Source: Pelagophyceae sp. CCMP2097
Taxonomy: Eukaryota > Sar > Pelagophyceae
DNA: 17,669 nt
Reading direction: 5' to 3'
NCBI GenBank assembly: GCA_026770575.1
Contig: MU657178.1
Location: 263,159-280,827 of the forward strand
Shown here: in pieces, positions 1-8,604 of the stretch
Position numbering within the stretch: the first letter of the stretch is position 1
Layout of the letters: every line of letters starts with the position of its first letter
Program-made: the position numbers and the translations under genes
Notes under the pieces: model-generated
Told to the model about the DNA's origin: nothing
The model's input: only the letters and a program-made list of their open reading frames with translations
The model's database searches: none

Positions 1-881
1 TCTGCGGCGACCGCCTCGAACAGCGCCGGCGCCTCGACTCCTGCGGTCGCATAGGCCCACACGGTGTTCACGAGGTCTTGCGGGACGAACGTCGCAATCT
101 TCTTTGATGATTCTGTAGCGACTGCCTCGAAGAGCGCCGGCGCCTTGACTCCCACCGTCGCGTAGGCCCACACGATGTTCGCGAGGTTTTGCGGGTCGAA
201 CGTCGCGATCTTCTTTGATGCTTCCGCAGCGACGGCTTCGAATAGCGCCGGCGCTTCGACGTTGCCAATCTTGGCAATGCCCCAACACGCATTCGCTAGG
301 TGCCGAGGTTCCCACAGGCTTGACCCTTTGATGATGCTCGACGTCGCGCGGTCCACCAACTTGCGCAGGAGCGGCCGAGATGACTTTTCGAACGAACGGC
401 CGAGCACTCCGAGGCGGTGTAGCGACGTGGCAAAGTTGACGTTGTTGAAATCACCGCCCTTGCTTTCGAAAAGAGAAAGTATTTCGGCGGCGGTCCCGCT
501 CGAAACGAGCAGCTTGTTGAGCTCGATCGCGGCTGCTCTGCTGCTGTCACGTCGCGGCTGCTTCGTGGACGGCTTTTGAGCCGGCGCCTTGCTTGCAGCG
601 AGTTTCACAGCGATCCGGCGGCCGCCCACGGTCGCGCCGTTCATTTCATCGCGCACAACCTCTGGCTCTGCCGTCTCGATGGTCACAACACCCTGGCCCG
701 TCACGCCGTCGACTTTGACGTTTGTCACGTCGCAAAACGGCTCGAACGCTTTGCGCACGTCGTGCGCCGTGGCGTCCTTTGGCAGGTTGCGCACGACGAG
801 CGCCGCCTCGGCCATTGGGCCGCGGGCGGCGAAGCGACAAACCGGCGGGAGGCGGCGCGCCAGCGCCGTGCGCGGCCGCAT
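1..881 (-). CDS. RRM plus OPR-repeat RNA-binding protein, N-terminal part (runs off left edge)
   Basis: The minus strand is open from an ATG at 881 to the left edge: 293 codons, no intron needed. Residues 1-22 are Arg-rich with no acidic residue (MRPRTALARRLPP), which suggests an organelle presequence; a second in-frame ATG at 815 would start right at the RRM. Residues about 28-94 form an RNA recognition motif (LVVRNLP as RNP2-like strand, GQGVVTI as RNP1-like strand, MNGATVGGRRIAVKL at the end). A short basic linker follows, then a helical segment (FNNVNFATSLHRLG) and, from about residue 189, repeats of 37 residues built on LANIVWAYATVGVKAPALFE. These match octotricopeptide (OPR/Tbc2-like) repeats, which bind organelle RNAs in algae and often end in a RAP domain; any RAP domain would lie outside the window. 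The repeats are near-identical at DNA level (111-bp period, 1-217). The role in plastid or mitochondrial RNA processing or translation is inferred. Confidence 0.82.
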   Translation of the reverse strand, partial: MRPRTALARRLPPVCRFAARGPMAEAALVVRNLPKDATAHDVRKAFEPFCDVTNVKVDGVTGQGVVTIETAEPEVVRDEMNGATVGGRRIAVKLAASKAPAQKPSTKQPRRDSSRAAAIELNKLLVSSGTAAEILSLFESKGGDFNNVNFATSLHRLGVLGRSFEKSSRPLLRKLVDRATSSIIKGSSLWEPRHLANACWGIAKIGNVEAPALFEAVAAEASKKIATFDPQNLANIVWAYATVGVKAPALFEAVATESSKKIATFVPQDLVNTVWAYATAGVEAPALFEAVAA

Positions 882-1102
882 GCCTTCTTTCGGGGCGCGT
901 CGCTCACCGCAAGAGGCCGTTTGTGATGCCAGGTGCCGAGCTCCGCTTGCCAGGTGCTTAACATCGAAACCCTTTCGCCAAACAGCGTGCAATTAACAGC
1001 GTGCAATTCAGCGATCAGATTGTGACCGTGTGTGTTTGTCGCGATCGCGTCGTTGGAGAGCGCGCCGGCCCTCGCGCCGCTGCGCGTGTCCCGCTGCGTC
1101 GC
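882..1102. promoter_or_regulatory. Divergent spacer between RRM-OPR (minus) and TRM1 (plus)
   Basis: Only 221 bp separate the two opposed start codons, so any promoter here must serve both directions. No TATA box is visible. A short direct repeat, ACAGCGTGCAATT, occurs twice in tandem near 983-1007. The stop that closes the RRM-OPR frame upstream of its ATG lies near 986. Confidence 0.45.
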
Positions 1103-4100
1103 ATGGCGCGGGCGCTGATTGTTGCCTGGCTGGGCGCGGCGGCGGCGCTGACGCAAAAACGGCCGAGGCTGCGTCGGAAGCTCGGCGCGGCGGCGACGCG
1201 GCCCGAGTTCCCCCTTGGCACCCCTTTTAACATCGACGGCGCGTTCTTCCGACAGTCCTCCAGACTCTCGCGCGACCTCGCCGTGAGCATTGGATCATTG
1301 GATCGGCAGGCGACCGCCGTTCGGCCTTTGAATGGCCGCCGGGCTCCACCGCCTCTGCGGGTCAGCGGGTCGCCTTTCGAGCGCCCATTTGCTAGGTGCT
1401 CTCCGCCTCGCTCCTGCAGCGCGAACTCGGCGCCCCCCTCGCAATCGTCGACGCCATGGCCGGCGCGGGGACGAGGTCGCTTCGCTACGCGAGGGACGTA
1501 CGTACGCTGCGACGTTTGCATGAGACGGCCGTAGAGTCCGACTCAGAGTCCCACTCGCACTCGGCTCGGGCGGTCCCACGGCCGACGTAGGTGGCGGGTC
1601 CGGTTTATGTGTTGACGTAGGTGGCGGGTCCGGTGGCGGGTCCGGTGAATGTCCTTGCGAACGAAGGCAACGACGCGACTCAGCTACAGAGCAACGTAAA
1701 CGACCTCTCACCCACTTTCAACGGCAGTTCCGTCACCGTCGTCAACGACGAAGCGAATCGGGTCCTCGCCCGGCTCTGCGCCGAAGGGACGCTTCAACAC
1801 ATCGTCGACGTCGACTCCTTTGGGTTTTCCCAGTGTCCTTTCTGCGAGGGCGCTTTCAGATGCCGTGCGCCTCGTCGCTCCTCCGAGGCGCCTCGCTAGG
1901 CTGTCGTTCGATGCGGCGAATGCGTTGCCGGCGGTGTTGGACGGCGGGTTGATGCATGTCGCCTCGACGGGTGTTGCGCAGCGTCCAGGTCCGAAGCAGT
2001 GGACTCGAAAGGATCGCGGCGCGGGCCGCTTCATGGAGCTTTTGACGTGGCATCTCGCCGGTCCTCGACGCGGCCTCTCGCCGGTCCTCGAAGCGGCCTC
2101 TCGCCGATCCTTTTTCGTGGCCCGGTCCTCGACGTGGCCTCTTGTCGGCCCTCGACGTGGCCCCTCGCCGGTCCTCGACGCCTTCGGGACCGTCTCCGGT
2201 CCCGTCTCTGGGACTGCCTCCGGGACCGTCTCCAAGCCGTCGACGGCTGCAGAGGACTGTCTCTGGGCCCGCCTCAAGGGGGCAGTCTCTGGACCGCCGA
2301 GGGGCCGTCTAAGAAACTGTCCCCGGGCCCGCCTCCGGGCTCTGGGGTCGGTGACCGGGGCCGCCCTTGAGAGGCCCGTCTTCGACCCGGGTTGGACCGA
2401 ACGACTTTCGAGGACCGTCTCCAAGGCCGTCTCCAAGGCCGTCGTAAGAGCGTCTTGGGACTGGGGCCGCTCAAGGACCATCTTGAGGCGTCCCTGGGAC
2501 CGTCAAGAAACGGTCTCGGACTACGTCATGAGGGCCGCCTCGAGGGCCGTCGTGAGGACAGTCGTGAGGCCGTCGAGAGGTCGCCTCAAGGCCCGCCTCG
2601 AGGACTGTTTCAAGGAACTTCTTTACGGCCGTCTTAAGGCCCGTCTTCTCGGGCCGTCCTTGAGGACCGTCGCGAGGCCGTTTCGAGGCCGTCAAGAGGA
2701 CCCAAGTCGTAGTAGCCTCATCAGACCATCTTCCGGCCCGTCTCGAGGCCCGAGGCGGTCTCGAGGCCATGCAGAGGCCGTCTCGAGGGTCGTCGTGAGG
2801 TCATCCAGAGGTCATCCAGAGGCCGTCGAGAGGTCGTCTTCTCGGACCATCTTCTCGGACCGTCCTTGGGGCCGTCTCTTCGGGCCGTCCCTTTGGTGGG
2901 CCCGTCGCCGGTCCGTCGTCGGGCCCGTCTCCAGGGGCCGCCTTTCCCCGGAACCTTTGCAGCTTCGACGCGACTGAAGAAGACCACCGCAGAAAACCGC
3001 CTCCGGGACCTTTGGAGACGCCGTCCTCTTGCGGGGGGGGGGCTTGAAAACGCGGGGCGAAACTAAAGGGGCGACGTGGACCTTCCAATCCGTCGAAAGG
3101 GCCCGCGCTCCCAGGACTCGGCGATTAGGCGCGGCGGCGGCGGGCGCGCGGGGCGTGGCAGCCCGCCACGCCTTTTTCTCACGCTTGGGAGCCGTCGCAG
3201 TCACGTGCCCACCGCAAAACGAACTCGGCCTCCGCGCCTTGCTGGGACGCTGCGCCGCCGTCGCGGCTGCGTCGGGGAGGTCTCTCGAACCGGTCTACGT
3301 GAGTCTGTTTGGCATCAAAACGGTTTCCACCCCCCGTCAACCCGCCCACCCGCAGGCGACGTACACGGCGGCGGGCCCCGTCTTCCGCGTCTGCGCGAGG
3401 GTTTTGGGACGCAAGTCGGGTGCCAAATTTTCGAAGAATTATAATTTTATTCTTTCTTGCCAGACTTGCGGCCATGCAACTATCGTCCCGTGGGCAAGCG
3501 TCGGCTGCGCGTGAGTCTTGTCTGAATCGAGGCCGCCTCGAGCTGCCTTTAGGGTCTGCGGCGACTGTGGTGAACGTTCACGAGGTGGCGACGTTGCCGG
3601 TGAGCGTTGATTGCGGCTTCTCGCTGCTTCAAGCCTCGAAACGACCCGTGCGTAGGCCCGCTCTGGACGGGGACGTTGTGAGTACGCCGTTGGCGCCAAA
3701 GGCCCGTGCCGCGTAGGCCTCTGGCGCCAAAGTCCCGGAGTGTTGAGTCCTGGAGTGCCAGTGTTGAGTCACTGTGACGGTCCTGGAGTGTTGAGACAGG
3801 GCCCGCTTCAGGCACAACCGCACGGCCCTGCTTGAGATGCGCGCCGACGCCGAAAAACGCGGCTGGCTCGACGACGGCTGCGCGCACGTCTGGACACGGC
3901 GTCTGGGAACCTCGTGAAAGGACCCCAGGGTTGAAAACACGGAAACAGGGACCGCCGCACGACGAGGGTGGGTTCGCCCGGCGAGGCGGCGTGACGCGGG
4001 GTGCTTCCGGAGACTGCCCTTTTGGCCGCGGGATGCCCCGCGCTTCCGGAGAGGTGCTTTGAGGCGCTTCCTCTGCCATGCTTCCGTCGAGTATTCCCGT

Positions 4101-7100
4101 CGGCATCCTCTAGTATTCCCTCTCGTATTCCTTATAGGGTCGCCAGCTCTCCAAGCTCCTCGACGCCATGGTCGAAGAGGCGGACCCGGCGTTGGATGAA
4201 GTGCCGTTGGTCACTTTTTTGGACGATGTTGCCCGTGAGTTTTTGGACGCGTTACTAGTCGCGTTACTTTTCGAGTCGCTTTTCGAGACGCTTTTGGAGG
4301 CTCCGCGGCGGCGGGCCGCCAGCGCCATCGACGGCGCACGCAGGCCGCGCGCAGTGCCGGACGCCGCCTCGCCAAGTGCGCGTCCCGCGTCCCTCAACGC
4401 TTGCTGTCCCTTGCCGCGTGCCGCCAGCGGGCGCAGCGCCGCCGACCGGGCGTTTTAGGCGCTGCAGTCACTGCTCCGGGCCGGCGGTTTTGTCGCGGCG
4501 AAGACGCACCTTCAAGGGAAAGCCATCCGTGAAAACCCGCGTCAGGAGCAGCGACCTGTCGCGGGGACCTTGTCACGCGGGGACCTTGTCACGCGGGGAC
4601 CTTGTCACGCGGGGACCTTGTCACGCGGGGACCTTGTCACGCGGGGACCTTGTCACGCGGGCCTCGACACGGGGGCCCCCTCACTGGGACCATGCCAGAG
4701 GGTTCTTGTTGCAGAGAACTTTACATCAAAACTGGTCATACATCAAAAGTGGTCATACAGAGGAATTCCGACCGAAGTCAGAGGGACCCAAGTCAGAGGG
4801 TCAGTGCCACTGGGTTCTTGTGAGAGGGTCCTCATCACAGGGACCTTGTCACAGGGGCCTTGTCACAGAGACCTTGTCAGAGGATTCTTCTCACGGGGAC
4901 CTCGGCATAGGGACCGAAGTCACGGGAACCTTGTCAGAGGTTTGTTCTCATGGGGACCTTGGCTTCGGGACGTTGTCACAGGGATGTTGTGACAGGGACC
5001 TTGCCACCGGGTCCGTGTCACCGGGGTCCGTGTCAAGGGGTCCTCGTCGCAAAGGGCCTCGTCACGGGGACCTTGTCAAAGGATTCGTGTCACGGGGACC
5101 TTGTCACGGGGCCCTTGCTAGGGACCTGTCACAGGGTCACACGGGGCTCGTCACCTCGTCACAGGGACCATACCAGAGGGTTCTTGTCACAGGGACTTTG
5201 CCACAGGGTTCTTGTCACAGGAACCTTGCCACATCGACCTTGTCACAGGTTTCTCGTCACTGGGTTCTCGTCACTGGGTTCTCGTCTCAGAGACCGAGTC
5301 TCAGAGACGCGCGATGCACGGGCCTTGTCGCGCAAGCCTCGTGGGTTCTTGTCACGAGACTTTATCAGATGTCACGGGGACCGTGTCGCGGAGATTTCAA
5401 CGCAGGGTCTCGACGCAGGAACCTTGTCTTCGGGGCCTCGTCGCACGGGCCTCGTCGCAGGGACTTTATCAGACGGGTCTCACGGGGACGTTGTCAGATT
5501 CTCGCCACTCGGGAACTGCCGCAGGGACTTTGCCACACGGGTCTGTCTCGGGGACCTTGTCGTCGGGTTCTCGCCGCACGGTCCTTGTGACACGGGCCTT
5601 GTCACGTGGACTTTGTCACACGGGCCTCGTCACGGGGACCTTGTGCAGGAGCAGGGACGGGTTCCGGTTTGCCCTTCAACCCATGGGCCAGGCTTGCCGG
5701 GTTTGCGCGTTTTGGCCGACCCGTATACCCGTGGGTCTGGCTGTAGCCCGAACCCGAACCCGATCCTTCGAAGACCGGTTTGGTCGCTCGACCAACCCGC
5801 GACCCTTTGGGTTTGGCACAGATTGAAAACCAGACCCGAAGACGCCATTGCACGACCTCTGCGCGGTCGCTTGCAAGGCCTCTTTTGAAGGGCCCTTGAA
5901 AAGACCTCTGGACGGGCCCCTGCAAGGCCTCTTTCAATTGGATCGCACAGGAACCACACGTCTTTCGAGCGGCGGCCCTCCGAAAGGCGCCAGCGGCGCG
6001 GATCGGGCCTCGGGAGCCACGGTCCACGCGACGTTTCGAGGGACCGTCTCGAGTGGTCGTCTCGAAGGGCCGTTTTAAAAAAACAGCTCCGAGGGGCCCT
6101 CTCGGGGGCAGATTCGAGTGACCGTCTCGAGGGGCTGTCTCGAAGGGCCGTTTGAAGGGACCGTTTCGAGGGGCCGGCGAGAGGGGCCTTCTTGAGTGGC
6201 TGAGTCGAGGGGCCGTTCAAAGGCACCGTTTCGAGGTGTCGTCTCAAGGGGCCGTCTCGAGGGGCCGTCTCGAAGGACCGTCTCAAGGGGCCGTTTCGAG
6301 GGGCCGTTGCGAGGGGCCCTCTCAAAGGGCCGGCGAGAGGGGCCGTCTCGTAGGGTCGTCTTACAGAGAGGCCGTTTCGAGGTGCCCTTCGAGGCCAGCG
6401 AGCAAGGCCTTCTCGAGGGGCTTTCTCAAGGGGCCGTCTAAAGGTGCCGTTTTGAGGGACCGTCTCGAGTGGCCAACAAGAGGGGGCTTCTCGAGGCGCC
6501 GTCTCGAGGGACCGTATAAAGGGACCGTTACGAGGGGCCCTCTCGAGTGGCCTTCTCCAGGAGCCGTCTCGAGGGACCGTCTCGAGGGCCCTTGAAAGAG
6601 GCCTTGCAAGCGACCGCGCAGAGTCCGGGCAAGCGACCGCCAAAGTAGCTCCCCGGACGGACTCCTACAAGGCCTCTTTGGCAGGCACTTGCAAGGCCTC
6701 TGTGTGGTCACTTGCAAGGCCTCTTCCAAGGGCCCTTGAAATGCTCTCCGGGTGGGCCTCTGCTGTGGCCTCTTTGGCGGCCACTTGCCAGGACTTTGCA
6801 CAGTCGCTTGCAAGGCCTCTTTTAAGGGCCCGCCCGAGCGACCGTCCGAGCGACTGTCCGAGCGACTGTCCAGGGGACGTCGCAGAGGGGCTGCAGTTGA
6901 GGGGCTGGCAGCCGAGTGACCGTCCAAGGGGCCTTCGAGAAACCGCCGTCAAAGCGACCGTCACAGAGGGACCGTCGAAAGACCGTCAAAGAAACTGTCC
7001 GAAGGAACCGTCCAAGGGACCACCCAAGCGACCGTCTGAGGGACCGTACGAGGCGGAAGCAGCGACGGGTTTGGGTTTGCCCTTCAACCCGCGGGTCGGG

Positions 7101-7592
7101 TTTGCCGGGTTTGCGCGTTTGACAAACCCGTCGACCCGCGGGTTTGGCCGCCGCCCAAGCCCGAGAAGACGGGTTTGGTCGCTCGACCAACCCGATACCC
7201 GAGGGTGTGGCACAGATTGAAAACCCGACCCGACCCGAATACCCCGTCCCTGCTCCTGACCCGCGTACTAAGCGTACCACGTGCGGCCAAACCGGCCTCG
7301 TTTGGGAGCGACGGGGTGGCCGAGACGTGAGAGGGTGCCGGTCAAAGCGCGCGGCCGGCCCGCGGCGCGCGATCCGCCGAGAGGCGGGCGGGCGCATAGA
7401 AATACTGCCTCGTAAACGGCCACTTTAAGACCCCGTACGCCGCCTCTAGGCACAAACGCGCCAATGTCCGCACTCGTCTCGGCGGCGCGCACGCTCGATG
7501 CCGCCGCCGCGGCACTGGCGGCGGGCTCGCCGGAGCCGGCCGGTGAAGCCGGCGCGGGCGAAGACGGCCCGAACAGTGGACGGAGACCTTAA
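1103..7592 (+). CDS. TRM1: Trm1-type tRNA (guanine26-N2)-dimethyltransferase, 12 exons
   Basis: My exon model: 1103-1282, 1396-1497, 1621-1970, 3129-3298, 3356-3510, 3553-3599, 3656-3677, 3812-3887, 4138-4234, 4344-4375, 4459-4528, 7450-7592. The phases join to 480 codons if one extra base near 1822 is skipped. Trm1 uses S-adenosylmethionine to dimethylate G26 of tRNA. Family landmarks occur in order: SSRLSRDLAVLS, SAM motif I VDAMAGAGTRSLRYA, LANEGNDA, VVNDEAN, DVDSFG (usually D-x-D-P-F-G), GGLMHVAST, NELGLRALLG, LEPVY-ATYTAAG, cysteine pairs CQTC and CAVCGDC, GPLWTGTL, AEKRGW, EEADPAL, LLRAGGF, THLQGKAIR-TNAPM. The N-terminus MARALIVAWLGAAAALT looks like a signal peptide followed by a basic stretch, so plastid targeting is possible. 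The least certain junction is exon 8 to 9 (donor GTCTGG at 3888). The frameshift may be a sequencing error or a real lesion. Confidence 0.85.
1584..1644 (+). repeat. Tandem duplication across the exon 3 acceptor of TRM1
   Basis: GACGTAGGTGGCGGGTCCGG occurs at 1584-1603 and again at 1614-1633, so the splice acceptor TAG|GTG is present twice, 30 bp apart and in the same frame. Only the second (1620/1621) is usable, because the first would run into an in-frame TAG at 1618. A 12-bp unit, GTGGCGGGTCCG, is then repeated at 1621-1632 and 1633-1644 and encodes VAGPVAGP. Confidence 0.75.
1971..3128 (+). other. TRM1 intron 3 (1158 nt), filled with minisatellite
   Basis: The exon before ends in GGLMHVAST plus one leftover base (donor GTGTTG at 1971). 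The exon after starts at TAG|GC (3128/3129) and continues with the family segment RLGAVAV...NELGLRALLG. The phase-1 join gives a continuous Trm1 reading. The donor is weak, so the exact 5' edge is less sure than the 3' edge. A G8 run lies near 3034-3041. Confidence 0.72.
2045..2975 (+). repeat. Imperfect CCGTCTCGAGG-type minisatellite in TRM1 intron 3
   Basis: About 900 bp of degenerate tandem units. The left part is built on CTCGCCGGTCCTCGACGTGG (2050-2190). The rest is built on GGGACCGTCTCCAAGG, GAGGCCGTCTCGAGG and GGTCATCCAGA variants. Purines and pyrimidines alternate in short blocks and stops are rare in several frames. This yields long repetitive ORFs such as 1820-2977 (plus), which I do not regard as coding. 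The same family recurs at 6015-6595 and 14715-14800. Confidence 0.85.
4561..4656 (+). repeat. Perfect 16-bp tandem repeat, six copies
   Basis: GCGGGGACCTTGTCAC is repeated six times without change, starting 33 bp inside the intron. Sixteen is not a multiple of three and the unit has no forward stop, so all three forward frames are open. The translation cycles through SRGDLVTRGPCHAGTL. Confidence 0.95.
4657..5640 (+). repeat. Degenerate GGGACCTTGTCAC minisatellite
   Basis: This continues the 16-bp array with units of about 14-17 bp such as AGGGACCTTGTCACAG, GGGTTCTTGTCACAGG and GGGCCTCGTCACGGGG. Divergence rises away from the perfect block, as expected when new copies arise at one end. The reverse complement of this family fills 14560-14640 and 15913-16205. 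A unique-looking stretch (about 4715-4790) interrupts it. Confidence 0.88.
5645..5840 (+). mobile_element. MITE-like element, copy A (right end lost)
   Basis: It begins GCAGGAGCAGGGACGGG and continues with TTTGCCCTTCAACCC, GCCGGGTTTGCGCGTTT, TTTGGTCGCTCGACCAACCC and GGCACAGATTGAAAA, all shared in order with the copy at 7054-7259. The right terminal inverted repeat is missing; the sequence changes into the CTTGCAAGGCCTC repeat instead. No transposase is encoded. Confidence 0.7.
5850..5945 (+). repeat. CTTGCAAGGCCTCTT dispersed repeat, block 1
   Basis: CTTGCAAGGCCTCTTTTGAA and CTGCAAGGCCTCTTTCAA occur about 50 bp apart, with GGGCCCTTGAAA between. The core CTTGCAAG is its own reverse complement. 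The same words recur at 6596-6830, 14216-14440, 14880-14960, 15640-15850 and 16265-16400. Confidence 0.75.
6015..6595 (+). repeat. GGGGCCGTCTCGAG minisatellite in TRM1 intron 11
   Basis: About 40 imperfect units of roughly 14-16 bp, for example GGGGCCGTCTCGAG, GGGACCGTCTCGAG and GGGCCGTTTCGAGG. This is the same family as the array in intron 3, in the same strand sense. It is bounded on both sides by the CTTGCAAGG family. Confidence 0.88.
6596..6830 (+). repeat. CTTGCAAGGCCTC dispersed repeat, block 2
   Basis: ACTTGCAAGGCCTCT occurs several times (about 6688-6725 and 6806-6822), with AAGGGCCCTTGAAA between. One unit at 6595-6612 (AAAGAGGCCTTGCAAG) is in the opposite orientation, so this block holds internal inverted repeats. 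Confidence 0.75.
6831..7050 (+). repeat. GCGACCGTCC / GGGACCGTC short-unit array
   Basis: CCGAGCGACTGTC units are tandem at 6835-6872, then looser GACCGTC units run to the edge of the next MITE-like copy. It appears to be a third variant of the CCGTC minisatellite. Confidence 0.7.
7054..7259 (+). mobile_element. MITE-like element, copy B (both ends present)
   Basis: The left end is GGAAGCAGCGACGGG and the right end is CCCCGTCCCTGCTCC, which are imperfect inverted copies of each other. The right end is also the exact inverse of copy A's left end (GGAGCAGGGACGGG). The inside is rich in the palindromic words ACCCGCGGGT and GGTCGCTCGACC. About 206 bp with no coding capacity, consistent with a non-autonomous DNA element. 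A GTAC occurs just outside each end (7047 and 7265), but I cannot show it is a target-site duplication. Confidence 0.72.
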
Positions 7593-7901
7593 ACTACACT
7601 CGCAGCATCCGGGCCTCCGCCGCCCTCGCGCGCGGCCGACGCCGTACTTCGCCGGGAGGCTTGGCCATGGGAGGTGCATCAAAGACTTGAGCTGAAGACG
7701 CGCCCTGCGCCGGGCTGGCCCAAAAGGTCCGTTGAGCTGTCATTAAGACAGGCGTGCCCAGGCCGCGAGGCTTGGTGCCCAGGCCTCGGAGGACGTGCGC
7801 GCGCATCAATTTCGCGTCTCCTCGCGCATGGTATGGCGGCCAAACGCTCTTCGGTCGGGGTCGGCGGGATAGCCGATTGGGGGGCGATGGCGTAGTCGTG
7901 G
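7593..7901. other. Convergent spacer after TRM1
   Basis: About 300 bp between the TRM1 stop and the distal end of the LRR pseudogene on the other strand. The short ORFs here show no recognisable domain. No clear polyadenylation signal was found by eye. Confidence 0.4.
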
Positions 7902-8604
7902 TCAGGGCGGATTGACCGTGATCGACCCATGGGCATGGGTCCGGCCCTCGGGCTCTTGAGCCTCCCGAGCTGAAGTAAATAACGTTCTTGCAGCAAGAGA
8001 GAGCGTGTTGAGGGTGAACGCGGCCAGGAAGAGCATGTTGTTCGCGCCGAGGCAGCACTCTTGGAAGAGCGTCACCATGCGGCGTGAGCGATAAGGCTGC
8101 TTTTGGAAGCTCTAAAAGGTTGGTGCATGTCGACAGTGTCTTCAGCGCTTGGCAGTTGCCGAGCCCTTCGGGCATAAAGACCAGGCCTCAGCACTCGTAG
8201 AGCACGAGCGTCTCCAGCGCCGCGCAGTCGAAAAGCCTTTTGGGGGGATTTAAGAGGCCGGGGGGGAAAGCTTGAGTGTTTTGAGCGCTCGACAGTCGGC
8301 GAGCTGGTCTAAGACCGATTCGTCGAAAGACTCAGGCAGCCGCCGCCAAGGGAACACGACCGGCTCGCGCCCCAGCAAACATTGGAGATCCGACAACTCA
8401 AACGTCTTCAGCTGTTTGCGCGTCGGGCCGGGGAACGCCTCGAGGACTTTCGAGATCAAAGCGGTGCGCCCGGGTGCGCAAAGAGACACATTTTTTCGAC
8501 GTTTCGCAGCGCCGCCTCGCGCGCGCCGCGGCGCACGGGCACGACCGTCGCCCAAGAATATCGCACCTCGAGGTACGCCGCCGCGCGGCCCAGGATGAGT
8601 CCAT
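7902..8604 (-). pseudogene. Broken LRR paralog of the gene at 11873-13055
   Basis: Both copies begin ATGGACTC followed by an ILGRAAA segment. Here a roughly 10-bp deletion directly after ATGGACTC puts that segment out of frame. In shifted frames one can still read ILGRAAAYLEV, VPVRRGAREAALRNV, RKQLKTFELS, LDQLADCRALKTLKLS, LFDCAALETLVLYEC and LGNCQALKTLS, all matching the intact paralog. At least two further frame changes and an in-frame TGA (after LVLYEC) separate them. The distal part (7902-8078) keeps a 58-codon frame with a hydrophobic stretch, ANNMLFLAAFTLNTLSLA, which may be a decayed membrane anchor, although it does not clearly match the paralog's anchor. Confidence 0.75.

Larger units (their letters stand above)
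4529..7449 (+). other. TRM1 intron 11 (2921 nt) containing several arrays and two MITE-like elements
   Basis: Exon 11 ends in THLQGKAI plus one leftover base before the donor GTGAAAA at 4529. The acceptor CTCTAG|GC at 7449/7450 restores R-TNAPMSALVS, the conserved end of the Trm1 catalytic protein (AIRTNAP/AIKTDAP in relatives). Everything between is repeat: a 16-bp array, its degenerate extension, two copies of a 200-bp element, and two further minisatellite types. The match of phase and family sequence on both sides is the evidence that this is one intron. Confidence 0.78.

Noticed and set aside
1588..1590. First TAG|GTG copy as acceptor of TRM1 exon 3
   Set aside because: It would place an in-frame TAG (1618-1620) in the exon; the second copy at 1620 avoids it.
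1820..2977. 385-codon plus-strand ORF
   Set aside because: Only its first ~50 codons are Trm1 (exon 3 after the frameshift). The rest is the intron 3 minisatellite.
4561..4656. Possible CRISPR array
   Set aside because: The 16-bp repeats are directly tandem with no spacers, in a eukaryotic gene with introns, and no cas genes are present.
4376..5888. Overlapping plus-strand ORFs of 404, 312 and 204 codons rich in RGDLVT and RGPCH
   Set aside because: They are translations of the 16-bp minisatellite, open in all three frames because the unit has no stop. They lie inside TRM1 intron 11 and have no domain or start signal.
5630..6643. 337-codon minus-strand ORF rich in PRDGPSRRPLE
   Set aside because: It is the antisense reading of the CCGTCTCGAG array and a MITE-like copy, with a periodic composition and no family match.
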